This document shows, piece by piece, positions 42,592 through 54,495 of a stretch of DNA of 64,000 bases (position 1 is its first letter; the number at the start of each line of letters is the position of its first letter). The position numbers were made by a program, and so were the translations under genes. Origin of the DNA: Diphasiastrum complanatum (Eukaryota; Streptophyta; Lycopodiopsida; Lycopodiales; Lycopodiaceae). Below the pieces are notes generated by a model. That model searched no databases and was not told the DNA's origin. It saw only the letters and a program-made list of their open reading frames with translations. The stretch spans positions 15,832,858 to 15,896,857 of the forward strand of contig CM055098.1 of assembly GCA_029204225.1 (NCBI GenBank), written 5' to 3'.

Positions 42592-44100
42592 GTATGCTCC
42601 TTGGCTAACTCATTATTAGTTGACTACGGTAGTCTATATTCACAGGATAAGATTTTGCCATAGTTTTACTTTGGCATAGAAAATGTGTGTTCTAACAGAT
42701 AAAGGCTGCTGGCTGTTGCAGCTCCTTAATAGTGCTTCTTGGAATTTGCAGCCATAATTCTAGATGAAAGTCTTTTGTCTTCCTATACTACTTTTTCTCT
42801 TGATAATCGCAATTTTTTTTTTCAATGACTCAATAAAAGTTATAGCTATTAGCATATGTTGGAAATCTCATTGTCTTTTTTAACTGGGAAGTAAATTATC
42901 ATTCTTGCATATTGATTTTTTTGCACCTTTGTTGCTACAAGGGCATAGATATGAAGGAACTCACAGCTTACATTGCTACCTGAGTTATAATGATTTGAAG
43001 AAAATAAAATGGCTGGTCTTGAATGCAATATGTCTTGTCACACGCACAAGTAAATTGATGACTTAATAGCTCAAGTGCAAATAGAAAAATGTGATTGTAG
43101 AAAACATAATTGCAGCCCATGTTTCAGTACGCATTTTGAAACATTCTATTTCTATCTATTTGTTTTTTAATATGGGGTGTCAAATTGCAGGTCTCAACAT
43201 GAGGAATTCAATGGTTATTTTTCCAAAAAGTTTTATGCACTGTAGGACCCTTTTTTTGCTAGATAATGTGCATTGTACAGGTCATGTATTGGCCAGATAT
43301 TGATTTGATAGATCGTAATCACGTTTTAAAGCATATATGCTGCCATTGTGAAAGGTTGTATAAAGTCTATGGTTGTGATTCGATCTACTATCTTTAGATT
43401 CAATTGCTCAAAAGATTTTGTTTGATTATGAAGCCTTTTTGGAGGTACGCATTGTTTTCCCTAAGTCACTAGATATGATGATACTAAGTGAGCAATTCGG
43501 GTGGACAACAATGACGTATCCAAATATTCATAGAGGAAGCTTTTTTGTAACCAACGCCAATTTTGGCTCCTCTCCCTTGTTACTCCTCAACCCATTGTGT
43601 AAGGTAGGTCGTATCTACTATGATATACCTTTCTTGAGTATCTATAACAACTGGACCAAAAGTGCAAGCCCCAAGCTTATATGGGCTTTGAAATCGGCTA
43701 TAAAGGCATTCTGTCTATCTCCGACAAACTTTGCAAGTCGTTACAAATTTATTAACATTTATGAACACTGTTGTCCATCACCAGTTGATTGATTGCTATC
43801 TGACTACAAGGTCCAAGATGTACTTGATGTGTAAGTCCAAAGGTAGAATCCTATTCCATAGGTCTTATGTATTCTAAGTTTCATGGTTTTTCTGAAAAAA
43901 GAGTGTTTAGGAACTCTCATTCTGGAACGCAGATACAGCAGGCAGATGGCGGAATGTGTTCTGTTACATCTATCTTAGAGACCACCTTTTCCTTAGGACT
44001 TTACGTAAGCTTTACTGATATCTTTAATTGAACTAAGTCTCTTATGACTAAGTTATTCTCGGGTAGGTTACCTGCATTCAGTACCCATTTGTGAAGCCAA
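42592..44100. other. Intron 5, first part, no gene seen
   Basis: AT-rich with small open frames (for example 43418-43792 on +) that resemble nothing I know. No repeats noted. Confidence 0.4.
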
Positions 44101-45340
44101 TCAAATCTTGTTTTGTACCAACGATTCTCCTATGTAGCCATTAGAGCTTTGTTGAGGATTTTCTCGACATTCACTTTCGCAACTTTGCTAATAAAATATA
44201 TAAGCATAAGGCTTCCCCTTCCACAATGAGCTTCCTCACCTTTGCTAATAGGATTTAGTGTGGTGTTCATACCTCCAATGGAAAGCTTTTCTGCACAAAC
44301 TTTATTATATTCCAACCTTTGGCAATCTTGGCCCCCTGGCCCCAAACTTGGCTACTACCATTTAAATTACTAGCTGCACTAATGTGATGAACCTATATAG
44401 ACCTTCCCAAATGAATATTCCTACATTTATTTTTCGTTGCCAAGAGGGCTTTGAATTTCCCCAAGACTCTTTTTGACACAAATTTCCAATTATAATCTAC
44501 CCAAACTTGGCTATTACCATATAAAACTACTTGCTACACTAATGTGATGAACATAGGTCTTCTTTGATGAATAGTCCTACATACGATTTTCATTGCAAAT
44601 AGGCTTTTGAATTTCCCCAAGGTTCTCCTTTTGGCACAAATATTCCACTTTTGATCAACTTTGAACTTCAAGCCAATGTATTTGTAGCATGAAAGCACTT
44701 TCAATTCACTATCCTCAAATGTGATAATGACCTCATTGTCTTGTCCCAATCACTTACATTTATGTTACATATATTTATTCACGCTGGCAAATTTTCAAAA
44801 GAAGTGCATTTAGGTTTCTTTGTAATGTTTCCTTGTCTATAGCAAATGTGCTAAAATGATTGGTAATAATGTGTGACCTACTATTTGCACCTCTCCTTTG
44901 TATGTCTAGATCCATTCTTCTAAATCATCAATAGAAAGAGGCTGAAAAGAGTTGGGGAAAGTGGAAATCATGCTTTTGCCCCTATTGTGCATAATACATA
45001 TGAAAGTCCTATTTTTAATTACAAAAGATCCATCCAACAATGGACTTGCCAATTGGGTTCTCTTTCAAGTGTTGTAGTCTGGTCATTTTTTCTTATTGTT
45101 TCTTTCTTGGGCCCGTATCAAGTGCATTCTTGAAGTTGGTGAAAAGTTAATGAGTGTTTAGGCCTAAAGGTTGTTGGTGAAGGTGCTCTAGCTTTGTTTT
45201 TTAATGCTCAATTTGTAATTTCTCTTGATGTTGGATCCAAATAGTTTAGCTAGCAAGCTACAAACCATAATCATTGATGGGGGAGTTCTTTGTGCCTTGC
45301 TTGTCTCCTCCTTTGTAGATATTGATTACTTCGTTCTCTT
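44101..45340 (-). pseudogene. Old LINE of another family (RT remnant)
   Basis: Minus-strand remnants in order: INIYKGGDKQGTKNSPIND at about 45310 (matches the P.YK.GDK....YRPI start of LINE RTs), LDGSF and IVGH-like pieces, then 44749-44534 with FEDSELKVLSCYKYIGLKF and KWN.....TLGKFKSLFAMK (the YLG thumb region). The frame is broken everywhere. It is unlike the CT-tailed family. Confidence 0.6.
44341..44660. repeat. Tandem duplication, about 159 bases
   Basis: 44341-44499 and 44500-44660 both start CCCAAACTTGGCTA and share CACTAATGTGATGAAC and TTGAATTTCCCCAAG. They are about 80% alike, so the duplication is old. It lies within the old LINE. Confidence 0.8.
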
Positions 45341-45494
45341 GCTAATCACTTGAAAAGCTCAATTCGAAAACGTGTTGGCTAGATGTGTGATAAATGTCAC
45401 TAAGTTTTCACCACTGCACTTCAACACTCTTCCCACAAACCTTGTGGGCTCTTGAGCTTTACCATTAGTTCATTGTTGGATATGTATACATCTT

Positions 45495-45584
45495 CTAGTT
45501 TAATGACTTCATCCTCACTCTTAGGAAGATTGCTTCACGGGCTAGTTTAATAACTTCATCCTCACTCTTAGGAAGATTGCTTCA
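45495..45584. repeat. Tandem duplication, period 47
   Basis: CTAGTTTAATGACTTCATCC... to ...GATTGCTTCA at 45495-45537 and again at 45542-45584 with one difference. Recent. Confidence 0.9.
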
Positions 45585-45605
45585 TATGGTTCATCATTCT
45601 CCTTC

Positions 45606-47844
45606 TTGTATAGCTCTTTTGATTTCACCATTTCTTACCATTTAACTCCTAGTCCTTTTGAGCTAGTGCACTCGGATGTACACTTTGCATCTTCCAAGAG
45701 CAAAGGAGGAGCTACATGCTTTGTCACTTTTATTGATGATTATACAAGATTTTGTTGGGTGTATCTCTTATCCTCCAAGTCTATGGTGTTTGATGTATTT
45801 CTCAAATTGAAACAATTCTCTGTAGTTTAAAAGCTTTGAGATGTGATGGTGGTGGAGAGTATGTCTCCAATAAATTTAATGATTATTGTGAGCAAGAGGG
45901 AGTTAGAAGAAAATTCACGTGTCTTATTTCCCCCAACAAAAATAGAACTCTTTGTGAATCTGCAAAAGCTCTTAGAATAGAGGCATCTCTCCCAAAGGAT
46001 TTTTGGGGAGAAGCAATTTCTTGTGCAAATTATCTTTGTAATAGACTTCCAATCTTGCTCTAGGAGGAAAAACACCATATGAGATGTTGTATAAGGAGAA
46101 GCCTAAGGTAGATCACCTTAGGATCTTTGGATGTGTGTGCTTTGTTCATGTACCTTTAAAAACTAGGAAGAAAGATGATCCTAGTTCAATCAAAGCAGTG
46201 CTTGTTGGATCTTCATCTACAAAGCAAGCTTACAAAATTTTCATTCCCTCTACTAACAAGGTTGTTGTAAGTAGAGATGTGATCTTCCATGAAGATCAAA
46301 AGCTCAACTTGGATGGGGTCGAGATCAAAGCAACTCATGGAGTTTCATCTATTATCAATCTTGATGCTAATCAAGATGTGGAGGGGTCGAGGCTTGAGGA
46401 GGAGCATCTTCAAGCTATTACACCAAGAAGACCTATGAGAGAGAAAGATCCGAACCAAGGAGGCTCACATATGTGGAGAAAGGCAAGCGAGTTAAGAATG
46501 GCACCTCATATTATGCATTTTTCATCTCTCATGACGAGCCAAGCAATGTCCAAGATGCACTCAAATCAAAGGAGTGGTATAAAGCTATGTCAAAGGAGTA
46601 TGAAGCCTTGAATTCTAATCATCATGGATCCACCCATCAACAAGCATGTTATTGGATGCAAATGGGTGTTTAGAGTGAAGTACAACAATGATGGATCTAT
46701 CAACAAGTTCAAGGCAAGACTATGTGCCAAAGGATATGCTCAAATCCATGGCCTTGATTATGAAGACACCTTTGCACCCGTGGCCAAGATGGTCACTATA
46801 AGGATTATTATCTTTATTGCATGCTATTTCAAGTGGAGGATGTTCCAACTTGATGTCTCTAATGCCTTCCTGAATGGCTACCTTGAGGAAGAGATCTATA
46901 TGGAGCAACCTGAGGGCTTTATCAAAGATGGTGATGAATCCAAAGTATGCTTATTATTCAAAAGCCTTTACGGGCTCAAGCAAGCCCCAAGGTCTTGGTA
47001 TGCAAGGCTCAATTCATATCTCTTATCACTTACATTCAATCTAAGTGCCTATGATCCATCTTTGTACATAAAGTTTGTAAATAACAATCTTGTTATTCTT
47101 ATCATTTATGTAGATGATATCATCTTGTGTGGAAATTGCATGAAACTTGTTGATGAGACAAAAAGTGCTCTAGGTAGTGAATTCAAAATGCAAGATCTAG
47201 GTGAGCTTCACTACATCTTAGGCTTAGAAATAGATCTTTTTCAAGATCATGCATTTATTAGTGCTTAAGAAATTTCATATGGAAAATTGGAAGAGCATAG
47301 ATCTTCTATGGAGCATGTTGTAAAAGATCCTATCAAACGGGATGAAAGATCCTTCGAGGACATCACCCTTTATAGGAGTCTTGTTGGCTCCTTTATTTGG
47401 TTGACTGTTACTAGGCCCGATTTGAGCTTTAGTGTGCATAAATTGGGAGATCCAAAGATTTGCCATTGGAAATCGGCCAAAAGGATCTTGAGATATGTAT
47501 CTTCCACACTTGATTATGGATTATTTTACAAAAGTGAAGATCTATCAATGGTTGCCTACTCGGACTCGAATTTGACAAGTAACAAGGTGGATAGAAAGTC
47601 CACTAGTGCATTCACTATTTTTATTGGAGGCAATCTTGTATCTTGGTTATCCAAGAAACAAGAGACTATATCTTTGTCATCATGTGAGGCCGAGTATAAG
47701 GCCCTTACAACCACTACAAAGGAGGTCTTGTGGATCAAAAGATTGCTTAAGAAGATCAAGTGCATCACAGATGGAGATCTACCTATCATCAAGTGTGACA
47801 AGATCTCGGCCCAAGCTCTTGGCTTAGATCTAATCTTGGCTTGA
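45606..47844 (+). pseudogene. Copia element pol: integrase, RT, RNase H
   Basis: Integrase fragment: ELVHSDVHFASSKSKGGATC, FVTFIDDYTRFCWVYLL and RCDGGGEYVSNKF; the catalytic Glu segment (usually NGVVER.N) is deleted. Then LPKDFWGEAISCANYLCNR and the linker DHLRIFGCVCFVHVP. RT at 46624-47268 has KWVFRVKYN, NAFLNGYLEEEIYMEQPEGF, KSLYGLKQAPRSWYARL and IIYVDDIILCGN (YVDD kept). After a stop at 47268, RNase H follows with YSDSNLTSNKVDRKSTSAF and SLSSCEAEYKAL. Gag and protease are missing. It is + strand, in intron 5 of D-LDH. Confidence 0.9.
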
Positions 47845-47877
47845 TTCCAAGATCCATATTAAAGTAGATAGAATTCT

Positions 47878-48560
47878 TTTAAGGAGGAGTGGTAAATTGT
47901 AAAAGCCATCTATCTTGAGGTTTGGGGGTCCTCTTTCAAAACCACTCATTGTAAACTTGTAAATGAGTGATTAGGCCAATTCTAGAAGTGGATTAGCTCG
48001 TGGTAGTGTAGGCTAGTTACACTTGGCTTGATGCCAGAGGATGAGTGACATAGCACCTCTTGATCTCATTTGTCAAATTGGACCAATCATATTGTGAGGT
48101 GCACTAAAATGATCCAATCGTTGTAAGAGGTGGCATGTAGGAGGTCCAATCATTGTAAGAGGTGGAGTTTGAGAGGTCCAATCATTTTGCTTCATTTCCA
48201 TGCTCTTGGATCTCGAGCTACTATGAGTGAGAGTGAGGGTGAGTCTACACTTAGTTTTTTGTAGCAAGATTGAGAGATAGGAAGCTCCAACAATTAGATT
48301 GTCTTATACATTCTCTCTCTACCTGAGAGCAAACCAAATTCATAGTTAGTTTATTTTATGGAAAGTGTCCTTTCATTATGTGAGATGAATGGTTGATGTT
48401 TGATGCATGTGTAGAGTGCTCTTGCCTTAGATTTTTGAGCTAGTATGCTTGTATCTCAATATAGATTGATCTATGTGCAATCACACACATCTTAGGAGAT
48501 CATTCACATTGTTTGAGAAGTCCTCACACGTGTGAAAAGTACACAAAAAGAACTTGGGAA
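47878..48560 (+). repeat. Copia polypurine tract and probable 3' LTR
   Basis: TTTTAAGGAGGAGTGG at about 47878 is the tract. The LTR presumably begins at TGGTAAATTG or just after. It contains a short repeated phrase GGTCCAATCATT(G/T) at about 48149-48190. The right end is not determined. Confidence 0.5.
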
Positions 48561-48805
48561 CTATAGCAACAACGTGGGAACGTCAATAAAGGCTAAGCGA
48601 TATGTAGCAACCAAGAATTCCAAGAGACGGATTCAACAAACCAAGTCATCCATAAGGCCCAAGAGTGTATAAAGCATTAGCATCGACTAGAGAAAATCCA
48701 TATACAAAAGCACAAGGATATTGAACGATACATGGATACTCATCTAGAAGAATTGCAACAAGACAAGCTAGATCATCCAACTGAAATACATCCTTTGAGG
48801 GAACC

Positions 48806-49222
48806 AGTTACGGACTCGCCACGTCCTTCTTTACTTTATTTCATGCATACTCAGGCCTTGGGGTCCTTTTTAGTAGTCTTCATATTTTGGTTATGTACTG
48901 GCCTTGGGCCCATTTTATTACTCTATTTGATATTTGGTCATGTACTGACGAGGGGGGCCATCTGGGGGGTCACAGACCCTATCTGGAGGGTGCACTATTA
49001 TCCCTCTTAGAGATTGGTTTTGTCAATCTTATTCATCGAGGGATCCCTTTTAGCTTCTCTATGGGTATAAGTAGGAGACATTGCCATTCATTATTCAGCT
49101 TATGATATTGATCTCTCTCTGTAGTCTCCTTAAGCATTCTCTTTTCTGCTTTCTACTAGTTTTTTGCTTCTGTGCTGCTTTCCTAGCTTAGCCATTTATC
49201 TATTGTGAATCAGTTTATAACT
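48806..49222 (+). repeat. Gypsy-6 5' LTR
   Basis: Starts AGTTACGGACTCGCC and ends CAGTTTATAACT. It has repeated CCTTGGGCCC-like phrases. It is noticeably diverged from the 3' LTR, so the insertion is not recent. Confidence 0.85.
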
Positions 49223-49234
49223 TGGTATCAAAGC
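49223..49234 (+). other. Gypsy-6 primer-binding site
   Basis: TGGTATCAAAGC, one base from the initiator Met tRNA complement TGGTATCAGAGC, directly behind the LTR. Confidence 0.85.
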
Positions 49235-50003
49235 ACTTTCCTTGGCGGAAGGTTGGCGCCGTATTTTCAGATCTGATTTTCTCCAAGAGGGCGCCCATCT
49301 ACAGCTTACATTTTCAGCCTACGGATCTACTTTTCTGCAGGAATTCGTTGTCATTTGGAGGAGGATCAACGCCCACCTAGCCTAGCAGTCCAGCGCCCAT
49401 TTCCAGCCAGCCCATCGCCCATCTCTAGCTGGTCGAACGCCCATTTCCAGTCGGTCCATTGCCCATTTCTAGCGCCTATTTCTGGCATCATTTACCTTCA
49501 TTTTCAAACTTTTTTGTTGCAGATCTAACGCCCATCTACATCTTCTGTTGGCGCCTATTTCTGGCCATATTTTTCCAACCATTACGTCTTCTACGTCGGC
49601 GATAGTTTTCAGTGTCTCTGCAGGATTTTTTTTTATTGACAGCGTGGACACTTCTTTTCAGCCATCATTATTGTACCTTACTCACATTTGGAGGTATTTT
49701 TCCAGCATTGTTTTATCGCTTTTTTACGGCATCATTTCTTTCTATGTTTTATGCCGTATCTAGTGACTATTTTTCCAGCTTTCCTTTCCTCTCTCATATT
49801 CATGTCTTGAGTGACTCCTTCGTGTTTTCTTTTAGCGTACCTGTTGTGACGACTTATGTCCTCTCTTTCAGTATGTCCATTTGTTCATGCATTGTGTCTC
49901 CTTTCTTATGAGTATATGCCTTCTCCTCTTTCTTGGCTGTCTATACTCGTTGAGTTTCTGATACTTCAGATAGACTACTTTTTACCTTATCACTACTTTG
50001 TTG

Positions 50004-51020
50004 ATGGCTACCACCTCTCCATCTACTAGTGAGCCTCCTCAGGAAGCATTACAGGATCACATTCAGCAGGCCATTGAGAGTGCTATTTCCAGGATTTCGT
50101 CCCGTTTGGATGTTGTCATGATTGGCTTTGCCTCTCTACTTGCAGCCTCATGACCCTAGCAAGGCCCCCATGATACCTACCTTGAAGTTCCTCTCCTATT
50201 GGTAGTCCTTTTAGTAGTCTTTCTACTAATCCACCTCCTGGTTTTTTCCCATTTCCACGTCTTGTGGGCCCTAAGCCTCACTTTGCTCGTGACTTCCGTT
50301 ACAGGATCCAACTTATTACCTATTCTGGTTCCTCTAATGGGAATCTGTTAGAAAATTGGTTTGGTAAGTTGGAAACATATTTTCTGATGTATCCCAAGAC
50401 CGACGTCCAGATGATCCAGTTATCTTTCGTATCGAGCCTTATCGAGAGGGGATGCATTTGTGGACTGCTTTTTGTCGTGACCTCCGCTATGCTATGATTG
50501 ATCCTCAATGGTTGAGTTGTCAGCGCAATATTTTTCGTAGCCTTACTCAGACTAGTGATTTAGCTCGCTACATAGATCAGTTCACGGAGTTGTCCTATCT
50601 CTTTATGGATTTACAGCCTACTAAGCTTATTTCCCGCTATATAGCTGTACTTCGGGGTCCACTACGCTATGATGTTGCGTCTTTTTGACCTCACTTTCTG
50701 ATGCTATATCATGTGCTACTACATTATAGCTTAAGTATCCTAAGACTTCTTTTTCTTCAGGCTTTTCCCGTCCTCGTTCTACTAGTATACCTGCCCCTTC
50801 TACTTTTGTTGTTTCTTCCTCTACCTCTTCTTCTATTATACCTTCTTCTTCATCATGCCCTTCTATACCTCGACCTAATATTGTATGTCATTACACTGTT
50901 GCAGAGTTCACTGAAATTTAGCAAAAGCGTCTCTGCTTTCGTTGTAAGAATCTTGATCACCTTGCGTATGATTGTCGTCAGCCTCCTTCTGCTCCTACTG
51001 TTGTTCTCTAGTATGAGGGC
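50004..51020 (+). pseudogene. Gypsy-6 gag
   Basis: Met at about 50004 (MATTSPSTSEPPQEALQDHI). Later come the gag core (LITYSGSSNGNLLENWFGKL, SQRN-type segment LARYIDQFTELSYLF at about 50560-50600) and a zinc knuckle CFRCKNLDHLAYDC at about 50935-50980. Stops and shifts occur near 50150, 50440 and 50690. The 780 bases between primer site and gag are an untranslated leader with repeated GCGCCCAT(C/T)T phrases (49285-49560). Confidence 0.78.
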
Positions 51021-52280
51021 ATTGATGTCGATGAGTCTGATATTTATATCCAGATCATTGATGAGTGACCCTGTTTCTGAGACTCCTATTGAGCACGCGC
51101 TACCTGCCAAGCTCAGCTTACTTACACTACTTGAGCTGGGCATCCTAGTCCTCGCTCTATTCGGTTACGTGTGCGCATTATTGGGCAAGAGTATATTGCC
51201 TTGGTCAACATGGGCAGTACTAATTCTTTTATCAACAGTTATATCTCCAGTCAGATTCGTGCTTCACCTGTTCCGGCTCCACAGACTCTTAGAGTTGAGG
51301 TTGCCAGTTCTCATTTTTTTACTAGTTCTCGGATGTATTGGGGGATTTATTGGACAAGCGGACTTTTACATTCTTCCTATGGAGCACTATGATCTCATTA
51401 TCCTCAGGTTGATTGGTTTGCTTCACTTGGTGCACTTACATTGGATTTGACTGAGCATACACTTACTTTCTTACATGGTACTATCACCCATTCACTTGTT
51501 GGCGTTGATTCTCAGGGGAATTACCAACTGGTTAGTGGGAAGCAGTTTATGTGTAGCCTACCGCAAGCTCATCAGTTGCTACTTCTACTACGCCAGCTCT
51601 GACTCCTGTAGCTCAGGTGATTTCTAATATAGTACGCCAGTATCCTCATGTCTTTTCGGAACCTACATCTCTGCCACCATTACATGATGTCAACCACCAT
51701 ATTGATTTTCATCTTGGTTCAGCTCCTCCCTCCCGTCCCCCTTACCATATGTCTAAAGTTGAACGAGATGAGGTCCAACTCCAGATTTCCACACTTTTAC
51801 ATCAGGGCCTTATTGTTTCCTAGCCATAGTTCTTTGGGTGCCCCTATTCTTCTTGTTAACAAAAAAGATGGCACTAAGTGCCTTTGTATTGACTACTGAG
51901 CCTTAAACAAGTTGACTATCTAGAACTAGTATCCCATACCTCATATGGATGACCTTTTTGATCAGCTTGGTACTTCCAAGATCTTTTCTAAGATAGACCT
52001 CCATTCCGGATACCACCAGATTAGGAGGCACCCTTCGGATGAACATAAGACTATTTTTGGTCTTTATGAGTTTCGTGTGCTTCCTTTTGGTATCACAACT
52101 GGTCCACCCACGTCTCAGAATGTTATGAATAATGTTATGCGTCCGCTTCTTGGCCAATGTGTGTTAGTTTATTTTGATGATATTCTAATTTTTGGTGCTT
52201 CTCTTTCTAAGCTTATTTCCCATCTTTCTTTTGTTTATAAGTTACTTGTTCACCATCAGCTGTTTGCTAAGTTGATCTAA
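51021..52280 (+). pseudogene. Gypsy-6 protease and reverse transcriptase
   Basis: The protease at about 51160-51390 reads IGQEYIALVNMGSTNSFINS; the active-site Asp of the usual D-S-G is Asn-Met-Gly here, so it should be dead. RT from about 51617: PPSRPPYHMSKVERDEVQLQ, a shift, then PILLVNKKDGTKCLCIDY, a stop, DDLFDQLGTSKIFSKIDLHS, GYHQIRRHPSDEHKT, RVLPFGITTGPPTSQNVMN and VYFDDILIFG. Confidence 0.85.
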
Positions 52281-53340
52281 GTGTTCTTTTGCTGTTTCTG
52301 AGATTGAAATTTTGGTTTTTCTTATTTGTGATGGTCATATTCGCCTTGACCCTCGTAAGGTCCAAGCTATCCAAGATTGGCTTGTGCCTATTGACGTTCA
52401 TCATGTTCGTATGTTTCGCGGTTTAGCCACCCATCTTTGTCATCATGTTCCACATTTTTCCACTGTGGCTGCTCCTCTTCATGCATTCTTGAAGAAATCC
52501 TGTTCATTTTTATGGACTCCTGATTGTCAAACAACCCTTGATACCCTTCGTCGCACTATTGTTGATGCTGTTGTTATGTGTTTACCTCAATTTGATCATG
52601 AGTTCATTGTCGAGACTGATGCTAGTTCTGTTGGTTTAGGTGCCTTACTTCGTCAGTCCTAATGTGTTATTGCTTATGAGTTGTGACGTCTTCACTCTTA
52701 TGAACAACGATACTCTCTATACACGAGAAAGAGCTCGCTATCATCTATGCTCTTAAGAAGTGGCATCATTATCTTTATCGTGTTTCTTTTGACATAGTTA
52801 CGGATCATCAATCTCTCCGATATCTTTTTTAACACAACGTGATCTTAGTGATCATCGTCATTGGTTGCAGTTTTTAAAATCTTTTCATTTTGCAATTTTA
52901 TATCGCCCTGGTCGGTCGAATACTGTTGTTGACGCTTTGTCCCGTCTACCTGCTTTGTTAGATAGTCTTGTCGCTACCATTCCTTCATGGTTTGATGATT
53001 TACCATCTGCTTATCTGTCATATTTGTGATGTTTATAGTTCGGCTCCACTTCCTTCCTCTCATCCGCATCAGGTGTATTCCATTGTTGATCATCGTCTTT
53101 ATCATTATGGTTCTCTTTGTATTCCCAATTCCCTTGATGTTCATGCTAAGTTGTTGTCTGATGCCCATTCTTGTCCTGTTGGTGGCCATTTTGGTTTTCA
53201 TAAGTCTTATGCTCATCTTATGGACCATTTCTATTGGCCGTCCATGAAGTCTGAGCTAGCACATCTTATCCGTCAATGTACCTTTTGTGCCCGTAATAAA
53301 TATTCCCATGCTAAGTCCGTTGGCCTGCTCCGAGTATAGT
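52281..53340 (+). pseudogene. Gypsy-6 RNase H and integrase zinc finger
   Basis: Connection region GHIRLDPRKVQAIQDWLVP (52330), RNase H VETDASSVGLGALLRQS, then after a stop YERELAII-type residues and a frame with RPGRSNTVVDALSRLPA at about 52905-52950. The HHCC finger of integrase is intact in sequence: HSCPVGGHFGFHKSYAHLMD and IRQCTFCARNKYSH. Several frame changes. Confidence 0.8.
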
Positions 53341-53970
53341 TATAATAGCTTTGTCAGTACCAGCACTGGTGTCTCTTCTTTTTTACTAGCTCATTGTTAT
53401 TTACCTACTTTACTTGGGGTAGTTCCTCTTCCGTTGGATGATATGCCTGTTACACTTGCTTCATTTCTTTTAGGCGCCCGCGAGCTTATTACTAGAGCTA
53501 GTACACATCTACAGCAGGTCCAGTAGCATTACCAGACTTCTATTGACCGCCATCACTGCCATGTTCGGTTTTAGGTTGGTGATATGGTTTATCTGCACCT
53601 TCGCTTTACACGCCATCATTTTATTCAGGGCCACGCTTCTATTGAGAAGCTTGCACCCCGATACTATGGGCCTTATGTATATTGGACTGCCTCAGTCCAG
53701 TGACATATCGTTTACAGCTCCCACCTTTTACACGTGCCTGTGATATCTTCCATGTCAGTTTGTTACGTGCTGCTATTGAGGATGATGTTGAGCTTCCTGA
53801 TGGTCCCGAGCTATTTCCTTTATTACTAGCTACTATAATTGAGGTTGTGGTCTTCAGTAGTTTTTGGTTCAACGGGATAGTCATCCTATTGAGGAGGCCA
53901 CATGGGAGCCCATAGATGTTTTTTATCATACACGATTGCTTGCGGATCGTGCCCTTGCTGCACTTGTTTA
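53341..53970 (+). pseudogene. Gypsy-6 integrase C-terminus, catalytic core deleted
   Basis: After the HHCC finger the DDE core is missing. What follows is the piece after the core (LPLDDMPVTLASFLLGARE), then GDMVYLHLRFTRHHF, KLAPRYYGPY (GPY/F motif), SVTYRLQLPPFTRACDIFHV and an eroded chromodomain (HPIEEATWEP). Without the core it could not integrate. Confidence 0.8.
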
Positions 53971-54075
53971 GTCTTCTACATCTTCTATAGTTGCTGATCC
54001 CTCTGGGCTTGTTGCTACATGATTATATACTACATTTTCATTTAGCCCGAGAAGCTTTGTTTTTCCGTAGGGGAG

Positions 54076-54495
54076 AGTTATGGACTGAGCTCATTAGATT
54101 CGCCGCGTCCTTCTTTACTTTATTTCATGCATACGCAGGCCTTGGGGCCCTTTTTATTAGTCTAGTTCATATTTTGGTTATGTACTGGCCTTGGGCCCAT
54201 TTTATTACTCTATTTGATATTTGGTAGTGTATTGATGAGGGGGGTCATAGACCCTATCTGGAGGGCGCACTATTATCCCTCTTAGATATTGGTTTCGTCA
54301 ATCTCATCCATTGAGGGCTTCCTTTTCTCTATGGGTAGGAGACATTGTCATTCATTATTCAGCTTATGATATTGATCTCTGTCTCTCTCTCTAGTCTCCT
54401 TAAGCATTATCTTTCCTGCTTTCTAGACTAGTTTCTTGCTTATGTCCTGCTTTCCTTAGCTTAGCCATTAATCGATTGTGAATCAGTTCATAACT
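54076..54495 (+). repeat. Gypsy-6 3' LTR
   Basis: AGTTATGGACTGAGC ... CAGTTCATAACT. Contains TTCGCCGCGTCC and the GGGGCCCTTTTTATT phrase shared with 14643-14757. Confidence 0.85.

Larger units (their letters stand above)
48806..54495 (+). mobile_element. Gypsy-6, full-length but broken; LTRs without TG..CA
   Basis: A 5.7 kb element with LTRs of 417 and 420 bases whose ends are AGTTAT...ATAACT, a perfect 6-bp inverted repeat, in place of TG...CA. A primer site (TGGTATCAAAGC) follows the left LTR and a purine-rich tract (GTAGGGGAG) precedes the right one. Gag, a mutated protease, RT, RNase H and integrase ends are recognisable, all with stops. No clean target duplication is visible (GAACC on the left, GACCG on the right). 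Confidence 0.85.
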
